DNA from: AP-15 sp963789025
Lineage (GTDB): Bacteria > Pseudomonadota > Alphaproteobacteria > ATCC43930 > CGMCC-115725
Assembly (NCBI GenBank): GCA_963789025.1
Contig: CAWBIT010000008.1
Span: forward strand, 1,302,001 to 1,366,000
Length of the DNA stretch: 64,000 bases
Reading direction: 5' to 3'
The notes under the pieces were generated by a model. That model was not told where the DNA came from, searched no databases, and saw only the letters and a list, made by a program, of their open reading frames with translations. How positions within the stretch are numbered: position 1 is the stretch's first letter; each line of letters opens with the position of its first letter. The position numbers and the translations under genes were made by a program. Shown in pieces: positions 1 through 8,493 of the stretch.

Positions 1-2
1 AG

Positions 3-149
3 ATTCGGACCGGGACTCTGGAGGAAATGCTGCAAGACAATCATCCTTGGATTCACTCCTACTTTCACGGCCCACGCGGGCGTGCAGCGCTGCTGTCCGA
101 AACCGCGCAATTAGGAAAACAAGGGATGCGGGCGCCAGCTTCTGTTTAA
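3..149 (+). CDS. ABC transporter ATPase, C-terminal end (MlaF-like), partial
   Basis: The reading frame enters from the left edge and ends with TAA at 147-149, leaving about 48 residues. The segment contains TLEEM, a DxxPWIxSYFHGPRGRAA-type stretch and a short variable tail, the usual end of the ATPase subunit of Mla/Ttg2-type lipid transporters. The next two genes, an MCE-domain protein and an auxiliary lipoprotein, are the normal partners, so this subunit should power phospholipid movement between the envelope membranes. Only the tail is visible, so Walker motifs cannot be checked. Confidence 0.75.
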   Translation: MRTGTLEEMLQDNHPWIHSYFHGPRGRAALLSETAQLGKQGMRAPASV

Positions 150-174
150 GCTGTACTGCATTGGGAGAAAAAAG

Positions 175-1119
175 ATGGAGACACGAGCCCATTATGTCGC
201 AGTCGGCGCCTTTGTTCTTGCAGCAATTTTGCTTGCCTTTGTAACAGTTTTATGGCTCGGGCGGGCCGAATTTTCCGAGCAGGCAAAGCGTTACTACATA
301 TTTTTTCGGGGGTCGGTGGCCGGGCTCAACAAGGGTTCACAGGTGCAATATAGCGGCATCCCCGTCGGCCGGGTCGTCGATATCCGGGTCGATCCGGACG
401 ATGTGGAAAAGATACAAGTGACGGTCGAGATCGACACCAGCATTGTCGACATCAAAACCGACGCCCGTGCATTCCTCGATGCCAACCTCCTCAACGGCGT
501 CGCCACGATCCAGATCCGCGGTGGAACCAAGGAGGCCAAGGAGCTGCAGCCGGAGCCGAACCATCGCTATCCCGTAATCGCGGCAGGACAATCGGAACTT
601 GAACAATTGAGGGCCAACCTCCCCGAATTGCTGGGGGATCTGAAAGAGGTCGCCCACAACCTGAATGCCGTGCTCGACGAACAAAACCGAAAGGCCATTG
701 CCGATAGTCTCCAGAATGTCCGAACGGTAACCGAAAATTTTATCGCCCCCAGTAAGGAGGTGAGCGAGGTCGTCGAGAACGCCAACGCGGCCGTACTCGC
801 GCTGAAATCGTTTTTTGGGCATGTCGATGAGAGCTATATCGGCAAAGGTGGACTGAAGGATGAGCTTTCGCAAACGCTCAATGACGCCGACAAGCTGGCA
901 AAGAACCTCGGCGACACCAACCGGCAACTTCAACAAGTACTGCAGGAAAACCGCCCGGGTCTGCATGAATTCACGCAGTCGACCTTGGCCCAGGTCAGCA
1001 ACCTGGTGAGCGACATGCAGCATTTCATCGCCGGCCTCAGTCGGTTCGTTGCATCGGTCGAGCGGGATCCGGCGCGGCTGCTGTTCGGCGAGCGCCGGGA
1101 GGGATACAAGCCGCAATGA
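175..1119 (+). CDS. mlaD: MCE-domain lipid transport protein, MlaD-like
   Basis: This 314-residue protein starts with one membrane segment (about residues 7-28), followed by an MlaD/MCE domain (about 36-118, with GSVAGLNKGSQVQYSGIPVG and a later GVATIQI strand) and a long helical region that can form a periplasmic coiled coil. Such proteins bind lipid in the periplasm and dock on the inner-membrane permease-ATPase. It begins 25 nt after the ATPase stop, and its stop overlaps the next start as ATGA, so the three genes form one operon. The permease gene should lie left of the window. Longer than the E. coli MlaD, it resembles the MlaD-family proteins usual in alphaproteobacteria. Confidence 0.88.
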   Translation: METRAHYVAVGAFVLAAILLAFVTVLWLGRAEFSEQAKRYYIFFRGSVAGLNKGSQVQYSGIPVGRVVDIRVDPDDVEKIQVTVEIDTSIVDIKTDARAFLDANLLNGVATIQIRGGTKEAKELQPEPNHRYPVIAAGQSELEQLRANLPELLGDLKEVAHNLNAVLDEQNRKAIADSLQNVRTVTENFIAPSKEVSEVVENANAAVLALKSFFGHVDESYIGKGGLKDELSQTLNDADKLAKNLGDTNRQLQQVLQENRPGLHEFTQSTLAQVSNLVSDMQHFIAGLSRFVASVERDPARLLFGERREGYKPQ

Positions 1120-1757
1120 GACGGCCGGCGGCTCGCCTGTCGCGCCGATTCGTCCCGAGCGTCCTGATCCTCACCCTGGCCGGCTGCTCAGGCTTGTTCG
1201 GGGGCGGGGAGCCCGCACACCTCTATCGCCTCACCCCGAAGAGCACCTATCCGCCGAATTTGCCGCACCGCTCCGTGCAGCTCCTCATCAACGAGCCTCT
1301 CGCCCCGGCAGGGCTCGACAAATCGCGCATCGCATTGAGCCGGTCCCCGGTCTCGATCGATTACTTCGCCGATTCGGAATGGACGGATCGCGCTCCCCTC
1401 CTGGTTCAGACGGCGATTCTCCAGTCTTTCGAGAACAGCAAGGCGATCACTGCGATCGACCGGGAATCGGTTGGGCTGCGGGCGGACTTCATCCTCGATC
1501 CCGAGATTCGTCACTTCGAGGCCGTGTACAATTCGGCTAATGGGCCGCCCGAAATCTGGGTGGCGGTCAACGTCCGGCTCGTCAACCCCTCCAGCCGCGA
1601 AGTCGTCGCGCAAACCTCGTTCGAGCAGCGCCAGCGCGCTTCGGCCAATGACGTTCCGAGCATCGTATCGGCATTCGATGAGGCTCTCGGCGGGGTGATG
1701 AAGGAAATCGTCGTTTGGACAGTTACCAATCCCGCTTTGTCGGTGAAGCGCGGTTAG
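1116..1757 (+). CDS. ABC-type transport auxiliary lipoprotein (PqiC-like)
   Basis: The 213-residue product has a signal sequence ending in a lipobox, LAGC, with the lipidated cysteine at residue 24. The rest resembles the auxiliary lipoprotein family seen beside MCE transporters (PqiC/YmbA type): a YRL stretch, a strand with VQLLINEPLAPAGLDKSRIA, and a helix with WTDRAPLLVQTAILQSFENS. It is expected to sit in the outer membrane facing the periplasm and to help the MCE machine. The start overlaps the mlaD stop by 4 nt, implying translational coupling. Confidence 0.82.
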   Translation: MRRPAARLSRRFVPSVLILTLAGCSGLFGGGEPAHLYRLTPKSTYPPNLPHRSVQLLINEPLAPAGLDKSRIALSRSPVSIDYFADSEWTDRAPLLVQTAILQSFENSKAITAIDRESVGLRADFILDPEIRHFEAVYNSANGPPEIWVAVNVRLVNPSSREVVAQTSFEQRQRASANDVPSIVSAFDEALGGVMKEIVVWTVTNPALSVKRG

Positions 1758-2629
1758 CTATCTTGGACGCGTTTTGTTCGCGCGAGGATAGTCGAGTGGC
1801 GAATTCGGACCGCGACGAGGGCTTGCGGGTCAGCCCAACCGAAATCGAGCAGATGATAGCCGCCGCGGCGATCATCCGGGATTGTCGGCGCGCCCTTGCC
1901 GCCCGCAACGCCGACCTCGTCGGCGAGGTCATGGGGAATTCGACGATTTGCGCTTGGCTTCATTACCCCGAGGGGGAGGTGTTCGATTCGACGAGCCATG
2001 CGCAATATTTTTTTCATGCGCATGCACCGGACACCCGGCCGCCCTCGGAGCGCGGCCACTTCCACACCTTTCTGCGAGCCGAGGGCATGCCGAACGGCGT
2101 GGCGCCGCTGCTGCTTCCGGAGCTGGCGGTCGCCGATGTCCCAGCGCTGCCGCCACAAGCCGCGCCGCTCAAGCGCGGAGAGCGGGACGAGGTGAGCCAC
2201 CTGATCGCAATCGCCGTCGATGTTCGCGGCGAGCCGATTCGCTTGTTTACTACCAATCGATGGGTCACCGGCGAGACGTGGTATCGGGCCGAGGATGTGA
2301 CCCGAATGCTGGATCGTTTCGTGATCGCTGAGAGGGCGCCGTCCGCCGTGCTCAACCGCTGGATCGGCGCGATGGTCCACCTCTTCCGTCCGCAGATTGC
2401 GGCGCTGTTGCAGGCCCGCGACGAGACTGTCATGGCGTGGCGCCGCCGCCGCCGCACGCATGTGTTCGAGGACCCTCGACTCGAGATTACCTCCAGCCTG
2501 GATATCCAACTCGACACTCAGCTCGCTTTTGTCGACAGAACTCGCGACAGTTCGGACGAAGGCGCTTTTCGGCGCGTCCCCGCGTTGCCGCTGATGGCGG
2601 AAGGCTGGGAGGAGGGCCAGGCCGGCTGA
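1715..2629 (+). CDS. conserved hypothetical protein (DUF6969-like)
   Basis: An open frame of 304 residues overlaps the end of the lipoprotein gene by 43 nt. The first 27 residues are probably not translated; a GTG at 1796-1798 gives a start that avoids most of the overlap. The protein has no signal or membrane segment. It contains a helix rich in Ala and Arg, then FDSTSHAQYFFHAH and ERGHFHTFLR. From memory this resembles proteins annotated as DUF6969, whose function is unknown. The several conserved-looking His residues could bind a metal, but that is inference. Confidence 0.65.
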   Translation: MDSYQSRFVGEARLAILDAFCSREDSRVANSDRDEGLRVSPTEIEQMIAAAAIIRDCRRALAARNADLVGEVMGNSTICAWLHYPEGEVFDSTSHAQYFFHAHAPDTRPPSERGHFHTFLRAEGMPNGVAPLLLPELAVADVPALPPQAAPLKRGERDEVSHLIAIAVDVRGEPIRLFTTNRWVTGETWYRAEDVTRMLDRFVIAERAPSAVLNRWIGAMVHLFRPQIAALLQARDETVMAWRRRRRTHVFEDPRLEITSSLDIQLDTQLAFVDRTRDSSDEGAFRRVPALPLMAEGWEEGQAG

Positions 2630-2685
2630 GCGCCGTCGGCGACCGACACCCTATTATCCAGACCCAAGATTATCGGGACCCAAAC

Positions 2686-2934
2686 CTATCGGGACGGGGG
2701 CTGCGCGAGCGGCGCTCGCGGGGGGAGGCCGTTGAGGTTCAGGCATTCCTTCAGCTTGGCGTCGCGCTTGGCGTTCAACTCGGCGCTGAAATCGGGATAC
2801 GCGGTCTGCGCCTGCCTCGCGCAGGTGTCCGCCGTCTTCCAGCCTCTCAACACCGATTGACCCTGTTGGGTCGCGCCGACGCTGAGCGGCCACAGGAGAG
2901 ACACGGCGGCGAGCAGGAAAGCAAATCGGTTCAT
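2686..2934 (-). CDS. small secreted protein, unknown function
   Basis: This 82-residue protein starts at the ATG at 2932-2934, which is preceded by a strong GGGAGGAGG ribosome binding site; an upstream in-frame ATG is less likely. A signal peptide (MNRFAFLLAAVSLLWPLSVGA) is followed by a mature part of about 60 residues with two cysteines (DTCARQ and KECLNLNG), which could pair in the periplasm. It stands alone on the minus strand between convergent and divergent neighbours. No family is recognised. Confidence 0.6.
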   Translation of the reverse strand: MNRFAFLLAAVSLLWPLSVGATQQGQSVLRGWKTADTCARQAQTAYPDFSAELNAKRDAKLKECLNLNGLPPRAPLAQPPSR

Positions 2935-3051
2935 CGGCACCTCCTCCCCCAATCATGCAGCGGGCGATCATATAGCGGCTCGCCTCGCCACGCTGTTGCG
3001 CTTCGGAAAAAACTGAGGCTCCATAGGCCGAATCCAATCGGAGGGGCTCGA

Positions 3052-3672
3052 ATGCTGAAGATCTGGGGACGCAGGACGTCGTCCAATGTGCAGAAGGTGC
3101 TGTGGTGTTGCGCCGAGCTCGGGCTCGAATATGAACGCGTCGATTTAGGCGGTCCATTCGGCGGGAATCAAGATCCGGAATACCTCGCGCTGAACCCCAA
3201 CGGCCTCGTGCCGACCGTCAAAGACGGCGATCTGGTCATGTGGGAATCGAACACGATCTGCCGTTATCTCTGCTCGACGCGCAACGGCGAGCGGCTCTAC
3301 CCGAAAGACCCTGTGGCGCGCACGCATGTCGAGCGATGGATGGATTGGCAACTCTCCAGCGTCGGCCCGCCGATGGGCGCCTTGCTGTTCGGTCTCATCC
3401 GTACCAGGCCGGAGCAGCGCGATCACGCCGCGGTGGAAGCGGCGTGCCGCAAGGCGCTGGCCGTCTGGACGATTGCCGATGACGCGCTCAAGGGCCGTCC
3501 CTACCTCGCCGGTGCGGAGCTCAGCCTCGCCGAGATCACGCTGGGAACCTTGGTCTATCGCTGGCACGCTTTTCCGATCGAGCGGCCCCCGCTGAAGAAC
3601 CTCAAGACCTGGTTCGAGCGGCTGCGTGAGCGCCCGGCCTTCAAAAAGCATATCGAAATCCCGATCACGTGA
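3052..3672 (+). CDS. glutathione S-transferase family protein
   Basis: The 206-residue product has an N-terminal thioredoxin-like domain (MLKIWGRRTSSNVQKVLWCC, then NPNGLVPTVKDGD and the glutathione-binding ESNTICRYL near residue 65) and an all-helical C-terminal domain with the usual LSLAEITLG helix cap. It probably conjugates or reduces small electrophiles with glutathione in the cytoplasm; the substrate cannot be told. The open frame extends 600 nt further upstream without resemblance to anything, so the ATG at 3052 is taken as the start. It appears monocistronic. Confidence 0.9.
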   Translation: MLKIWGRRTSSNVQKVLWCCAELGLEYERVDLGGPFGGNQDPEYLALNPNGLVPTVKDGDLVMWESNTICRYLCSTRNGERLYPKDPVARTHVERWMDWQLSSVGPPMGALLFGLIRTRPEQRDHAAVEAACRKALAVWTIADDALKGRPYLAGAELSLAEITLGTLVYRWHAFPIERPPLKNLKTWFERLRERPAFKKHIEIPIT

Positions 3673-3729
3673 TGGGGACTCCGTCGGTGCGAGCGGACGA
3701 GAATATACAACCGACCATCGGGGTTGGCT

Positions 3730-5565
3730 TTACGTCGATCGGGCGTGGATCGGCTCCGCACCCTGTTCGGTTTGGGAGGTCAGGGATGGGTATTCACCAT
3801 GTGCCAGCATCGCGGCGCTGTCGATTACCCGGATAGCCAGCGGTGCGCTAAGACCGCGCACTCGAATGTCGTGCCTGGGGAAGCCGCCGAGGGGGATGCC
3901 GGCTAACGTCCCCACAACTTCCGAGACGACCAGCTGGCAGTAATATTCCTTGGTCAGATCCTGCAACCGCGAGGCGACATGGACGGCCTCGCCGATCGCC
4001 GTCATCTGCGCGTGTTCACGATAGCCCATAGTGCCGATGATGACTTCGCCGCCATGGATGCCGATGCCGAAGCCGATTGGCTGTTGCAGTTCGTTGGCCA
4101 GGGCGCGGTTCATCTCGGCCAGGTGCCAGTCGATCAGACGGGCTGCCTCCAAGGCCTGACGGCAGGCCTCCGCGGCATCCGTTTTGGTGCCGAACATGGC
4201 CATCATGCCGTCGCCGATGAATTGATTGGGTGCGCCACCTGCCGCGATGATGGCGCTGCCGACCGCCTCGAAAAAACGGTTGAGGATGAAGACGACATCG
4301 TAGGGCAGGCGGCTTTCGACCAGTTGCGTCGAGGCGCGGATATCGACGAACAGGATCGCGACAAAGCGCTCCGCCCCGCTGTCGGCGACATTGAGGCGGT
4401 CCTGGTCGCGCATCGTCGCAGCGGGCGGCATCAGTGGCCAGATGCTGATATCGGCGATCGGCTTGAGCTGGCAGGCCAGCCGGACCGCGCGATCCGCACC
4501 GAGCGGGGCCAGCGCCCGGGTTTCGACGGGTGACGGCGGCGCCAGGCTCTCTGCCCCGAGCAGCACGCGCACCCGGCAGGTTGTGCAGCGCGCCCGGCCG
4601 CCGCACACCGAAGCATGGGGGATGCCGGCGCGCCGGCTGGCGTCGAGTACGCTCAGCCCCTTCGGAATGCGCACCGCGCGCCCATCGGGATAGACGATCC
4701 GAACCGTCCCACCACGGCGTTCGGCGAGCGCCCGTACAGCGCGCGCGACCAGGACCAGGACCAGAGCGCCGGCGTACCCGCCCCATGACCATAGCGCTAT
4801 CGTCCAAAGGGTGGCCGCGGCCGCCGCGTCGCCGCCATGTCCCGTCGTGCGCAAATCCGCCAGCCAGGCCGAATCGGTGCGGGCCTTCTCCGCGACCTGG
4901 CGAGCTCCTTGAACCACGCCGAGCGCGGCTGTGGTGGGCAAAAGGACGGCGACAACGAGCAAGAACGGCGCCACCCGACGGAAATGGCGCTTAACCCGCA
5001 GCCACAGATAAAGCCCGATGCAGCCATGCAACCAGGCGACGCAGAACAGGGCGAGCTGCTTGAGCCCGGCGACCTGCGGGCTCGCAACCCAGTATAGAAA
5101 GAGAGCATGTCGGTAAATCCGATGAAAGTCGAAATAGGTGTAAGCGAAGCGTATGCCGAGGGCGTGTTGCAGGACCAGCAGCGGTATCAGAAATCCGAGG
5201 GCGAGGCGCAAACCCTCGATCCAACCCATCCGCAGGCTGCGGCGGATGTAGAGCGCCCAGAAAGCGAGCGGGAAGTGGATCGCAAACGCGCCGTAAAGCG
5301 CCACGGTCCCGACAGGGCCGCGCCAGATCCATTCCTGCACCACGGCGCCCCGCTCCATCGCCTCGAAGGAGATGTTGCCGAGGCTGTGATTGACAAAATG
5401 CAAGAACACGTACGAAAACATCACTAGGCCGCTGGCGAGCCGAATCCGGCGCACGATCGACGGCCCTCGCCGCACCAGCCCCGCCCAGCCGGCCCTGAGT
5501 GACGGCGTCACGCCGTGTCCTCCACCATCCACCCTCTCTTGAGAAACACGGCTGTCCACGGCCAC
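3730..5565 (-). CDS. membrane class III nucleotide cyclase with ferredoxin domain
   Basis: This 611-residue protein has three parts. Residues 40-280 form about six membrane helices with several His (HFVNHS, FAIHFP, VLQHAL, YRHALF, WLHGC), resembling the diheme b anchor of succinate:quinone oxidoreductases. Residues 286-375 are a [2Fe-2S] ferredoxin domain with Cys 321, 327, 330 and 365. Residues 400-590 are a class III adenylate/guanylate cyclase domain. This layout matches rhizobial redox-controlled cyclases such as CyaC of Sinorhizobium meliloti, as I recall them. Metal-binding Asp 408 and 452 and Arg 533 are present, but the usual substrate Lys is Gln 448 and the usual Asn is His 529. It is probably a quinone or redox sensor making a cyclic nucleotide. 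Confidence 0.85.
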   Translation of the reverse strand: MAVDSRVSQERVDGGGHGVTPSLRAGWAGLVRRGPSIVRRIRLASGLVMFSYVFLHFVNHSLGNISFEAMERGAVVQEWIWRGPVGTVALYGAFAIHFPLAFWALYIRRSLRMGWIEGLRLALGFLIPLLVLQHALGIRFAYTYFDFHRIYRHALFLYWVASPQVAGLKQLALFCVAWLHGCIGLYLWLRVKRHFRRVAPFLLVVAVLLPTTAALGVVQGARQVAEKARTDSAWLADLRTTGHGGDAAAAATLWTIALWSWGGYAGALVLVLVARAVRALAERRGGTVRIVYPDGRAVRIPKGLSVLDASRRAGIPHASVCGGRARCTTCRVRVLLGAESLAPPSPVETRALAPLGADRAVRLACQLKPIADISIWPLMPPAATMRDQDRLNVADSGAERFVAILFVDIRASTQLVESRLPYDVVFILNRFFEAVGSAIIAAGGAPNQFIGDGMMAMFGTKTDAAEACRQALEAARLIDWHLAEMNRALANELQQPIGFGIGIHGGEVIIGTMGYREHAQMTAIGEAVHVASRLQDLTKEYYCQLVVSEVVGTLAGIPLGGFPRHDIRVRGLSAPLAIRVIDSAAMLAHGEYPSLTSQTEQGAEPIHARST

Positions 5566-5708
5566 TGAAACTGTATTTTACCTCAATATCATAGGCGGCA
5601 GTATACCCTCTAAATTCACGTGATGGTGAACGCCGGTTCCGGAGATTGCTTTCCGGCCGCGCGTGAGTATTCTCGGGCAGCGCTAAACGAGGTGAAAAAG
5701 GGAAATAG

Positions 5709-6179
5709 ATGCCGTCGGTGAAACAACAACTCATTGCGGCAATGGTAGTGCTGGCGATCGGTGGGGTCGGCGCCGGTGTGGCCTTGGCGCAGGACAAAGA
5801 CAAGATCATTGCCGACCGGCAAAACCTGATGAAGGATCAAGGTCGACAATGGCTCGTCGTCAGGAATTATGTAGAGGGCAAAGCTGATCAGGCAGCGGCG
5901 TTATCTGCCGTGGAGTCCTTGACCAAATCCATCCCGACGGTGCCGAATTATTTTCCGCCGGGAACGGAGGGTCCGGCTCCCGATGGCAAATGGGCGACGA
6001 AACCTGAGGTCTGGAGCGAACACGACAAATTCCTGGCGGCCGTCAAGAAGGTTGGTGATCAGGTTGCAGTGCTCGACGTGGCGCTCCGTGGCGGCGACAA
6101 AGCCAAGGTCGAGGCCGCATTTAAGGATCTCAACATCTGCAACGCGTGCCACGAGACGTTCCGCGCAAAGTTGCAGTAA
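5709..6179 (+). CDS. class II cytochrome c (c'/c556 type)
   Basis: A 156-residue exported protein: signal peptide 1-28 (ending GVALAQ), then a four-helix-bundle-like mature part and one C-terminal haem site CNACH at residues 144-148, nine residues from the end of the chain. A C-terminal CxxCH is typical of cytochrome c' and c556. It should act in the periplasm as an electron carrier or gas-binding protein. Its 3' end overlaps the next cytochrome gene by 34 nt, so the two are probably co-transcribed. It is divergent from the membrane cyclase gene. Confidence 0.88.
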   Translation: MPSVKQQLIAAMVVLAIGGVGAGVALAQDKDKIIADRQNLMKDQGRQWLVVRNYVEGKADQAAALSAVESLTKSIPTVPNYFPPGTEGPAPDGKWATKPEVWSEHDKFLAAVKKVGDQVAVLDVALRGGDKAKVEAAFKDLNICNACHETFRAKLQ

Positions 6180-7039
6180 GGGCTGTCGCCGCTGCCGCCA
6201 TGCTGCTGGCGGCGCCCGCCGGTGCCGCCGATCCGGACTTGATCGCCCGCGGCGCCTATCTCGCCGCCGCCGCCGATTGTGTCGCCTGCCACACTGATCC
6301 CGCGCATGGCGGCCGGCCTTACGCCGGCGGCCGCGCCCTCGCGACGCCGTTCGGGACATTCTACAGCCCGAACATCACCCCCGATCCGGAAACAGGGATC
6401 GGCCGCTGGACCGACGAACAGTTTTTGCGGGCATTGCGCGACGGCGTCCGCCCCGATGGCGCGAACTATTTCCCGGTCTTCCCGTATCCCAGCTTCACGA
6501 AGATCACCGATGCGGATGCGCGAGCGATCAAAGCCTATCTCTTTTCGCTGCCGGCGGTGCGGCAGGCCGACCGAGCACACGACGTGCCGTTCCCATTCTC
6601 GTGGCGCTTTCTGCAAACCTTCTGGAAACTCTTGTTTTTCACCCCGGGGCCGTTCCGGCCGGCGCCGGACCGCTCCGCAGCGTACAACCGCGGCGCCTAC
6701 CTCGTGACCGCGCTCGCCCACTGCGGCGAATGCCACACACCGCGCAACTGGTTCGGCGCGACCGAGCCGGACCGCTTTCTCGCCGGGAACCCGCATGGGC
6801 CGGACGGCAAGAGTGTCCCGAACATAACTCCCGACCCGCCGACCGGCATCGGCAACTGGAGCGAAGAGGACATTACGACATTGCTGAAAACCGGCCAGGC
6901 CCCGGACTTCGACTTCGTCGGCGGCGCGATGGGCGAAGTCGTGCGCAGCACCTCTCGTCTCGACGATGCCGATCGGCGGGCGATCGCGGTTTACCTGAAA
7001 TCGCTTCCCCCAATTCATTCGCCAAAGAAGGGGCGGTGA
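6146..7039 (+). CDS. diheme cytochrome c, dehydrogenase partner type
   Basis: The 297-residue protein has a signal peptide (about 1-28) and two haem sites, CVACH at 45-49 and CGECH at 193-197. Each is followed by the segment NITPDPxTGIG with W, typical of the cytochrome subunits of alcohol, aldehyde and gluconate dehydrogenases. Those usually have three haems; here there are two. It likely passes electrons from a periplasmic dehydrogenase to the respiratory chain, possibly with the preceding cytochrome. The start overlaps the upstream gene by 34 nt; a later ATG at 6200 would remove most of the signal peptide, so the first is preferred. Confidence 0.85.
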   Translation: MPRDVPRKVAVRAVAAAAMLLAAPAGAADPDLIARGAYLAAAADCVACHTDPAHGGRPYAGGRALATPFGTFYSPNITPDPETGIGRWTDEQFLRALRDGVRPDGANYFPVFPYPSFTKITDADARAIKAYLFSLPAVRQADRAHDVPFPFSWRFLQTFWKLLFFTPGPFRPAPDRSAAYNRGAYLVTALAHCGECHTPRNWFGATEPDRFLAGNPHGPDGKSVPNITPDPPTGIGNWSEEDITTLLKTGQAPDFDFVGGAMGEVVRSTSRLDDADRRAIAVYLKSLPPIHSPKKGR

Positions 7040-7167
7040 GCGCGGCTTTCGAGACTGGACGCGCCGGCAGGAGTTCCTATGATGACGGGCCGCGCCAGAT
7101 CGGGATCCTGCGGGTAGTCTTCAGGCGTTAATTGATCGAGTGGTCGACTGACGATAGGGAGTGCGTC

Positions 7168-8211
7168 TTGGCGCGAGGGCGTCCGGATAAGAGCTTGGCC
7201 CGTTTCGAGCGAGTCGCGTTGGTGCTGTCGGGCGGGGGAGCACTCGGCGCCTATCAGGCTGGCGCCTATTCGGCGCTCGAGAAATGCGGGGTCCGGCCAA
7301 ACTGGATCGCGGCGACCGCTGTAGGCGCCGTCAACGCGGCAATCATTGCCGGGAATTTGCCGCATGAACGTGTGATAAGGCTGCGCCAGTTTTGGCGAGA
7401 GTTGAGCAAGTGTACCGCAACGCGGCGCGCCGGCGGTCCCGCCCGGTGGGCCAAATCGGCTCTCACGACCTTTCTGTCGGGAGGCCCGCGCTCCCCGCCA
7501 TTGCAGGCGCGTAGCGACGAGCCTGTTGTTTCCGCCGCCCAATTGCGGGCGCTGATCGCAGAGACGGTCGACTTCGAGCGAATTAATTCGGGAACCATCC
7601 GGGTCGTTTTGGGCGCATCGAACCTTACGACCGGAGCCGAGACATTCTTCGACAACGACCGGCACGTGCTCACCCCCGACCACGTGATGGCCGGCGCGCC
7701 GCTGCCGGGATTGCCGCCGATCACGATCGATGAGCAGCTCTTCGGCGGCAGCGCAATCGCGGTTTCGGCGCTGGAGGATGCGCGTCCCGCCGATACTCTG
7801 TGTTTCGCGATCGATGGCTACGATCCGGTCCCCGGGACGCACGGCGGCATCAGCCGGACGGCGCGGGAAATCGCCGCGATGCGCCGCACTCACGACCTGC
7901 GCCGCAGAATTGCGTTGCTCGGTGAGCGGGTTCCCCCGACCCAGCGCAGCGATGTCGACATCCGCCGATGCCTGTCGGAGGCGAGCAATGCGACAATGAC
8001 GATCCTGCATCTGGTTCACGAGGTCAGCGCCGCCGAGTTTGCCGTCAAGATGGCCGATTTCTCGGCGGCTGCGGTTACGCGGCGGTGGCGGGCCGGAGAA
8101 AGCGACGTCGGGACCAGCCTTGCGCATCCCCGCTGGCTCGCGCCGCCGCCGCGTATTTCCGGCATTGTCGTGCACGAGGTCCGCGGCGGAATGGCCGCTC
8201 CGCCGCGCTGA
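7168..8211 (+). CDS. patatin-like protein (DUF3734 type) lacking the catalytic dyad
   Basis: The 347-residue protein has the patatin oxyanion loop SGGGALGAYQAG and a C-terminal DUF3734-like part (HLVHEV, RRWRAGESDV, LAHPRWL). The nucleophile motif normally G-x-S-x-G reads A-T-A-V-G, with Ala at residue 51, and the D-G-G motif reads F-G-G, with Phe at residue 192. Both members of the Ser-Asp dyad are therefore missing and lipase activity is not expected. The TTG at 7168 has an AGGGAG site 6 nt upstream; an in-frame TTG at 7132 adds 12 residues but has no clear site. The frame is intact, so it may be a non-catalytic lipid-binding protein. A PHB depolymerase follows. Confidence 0.85.
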   Translation: MARGRPDKSLARFERVALVLSGGGALGAYQAGAYSALEKCGVRPNWIAATAVGAVNAAIIAGNLPHERVIRLRQFWRELSKCTATRRAGGPARWAKSALTTFLSGGPRSPPLQARSDEPVVSAAQLRALIAETVDFERINSGTIRVVLGASNLTTGAETFFDNDRHVLTPDHVMAGAPLPGLPPITIDEQLFGGSAIAVSALEDARPADTLCFAIDGYDPVPGTHGGISRTAREIAAMRRTHDLRRRIALLGERVPPTQRSDVDIRRCLSEASNATMTILHLVHEVSAAEFAVKMADFSAAAVTRRWRAGESDVGTSLAHPRWLAPPPRISGIVVHEVRGGMAAPPR

Positions 8212-8493
8212 AACTGGCGGATTTCGCCGCCACAACGCCCATAATATAAGCAACCGTATCGAACTGCCCTTTAAAACGCCGTATTAACCGAGTTTTCAAG
8301 CATCACAGCCCACAGTTGCAAGGCTGGGGGGAGAGATGTCTTGCGCCCTTGCCTAAATGACTGGCAATACAAATATACCCTTGAAATCGCAAAAGTTTTG
8401 CGATGGGATGATTTCGCCTTTGGATGGATCGAAATGGGAGCCGTTTCGACAGTTTGGAGGTTCCCGGACACGGGGCGGTAGATTCGAGGATAT

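Noticed and set aside
337..1116. Open frame of 259 codons antisense to mlaD
   Set aside because: High-GC antisense shadow; the plus strand codes a clear MCE protein.
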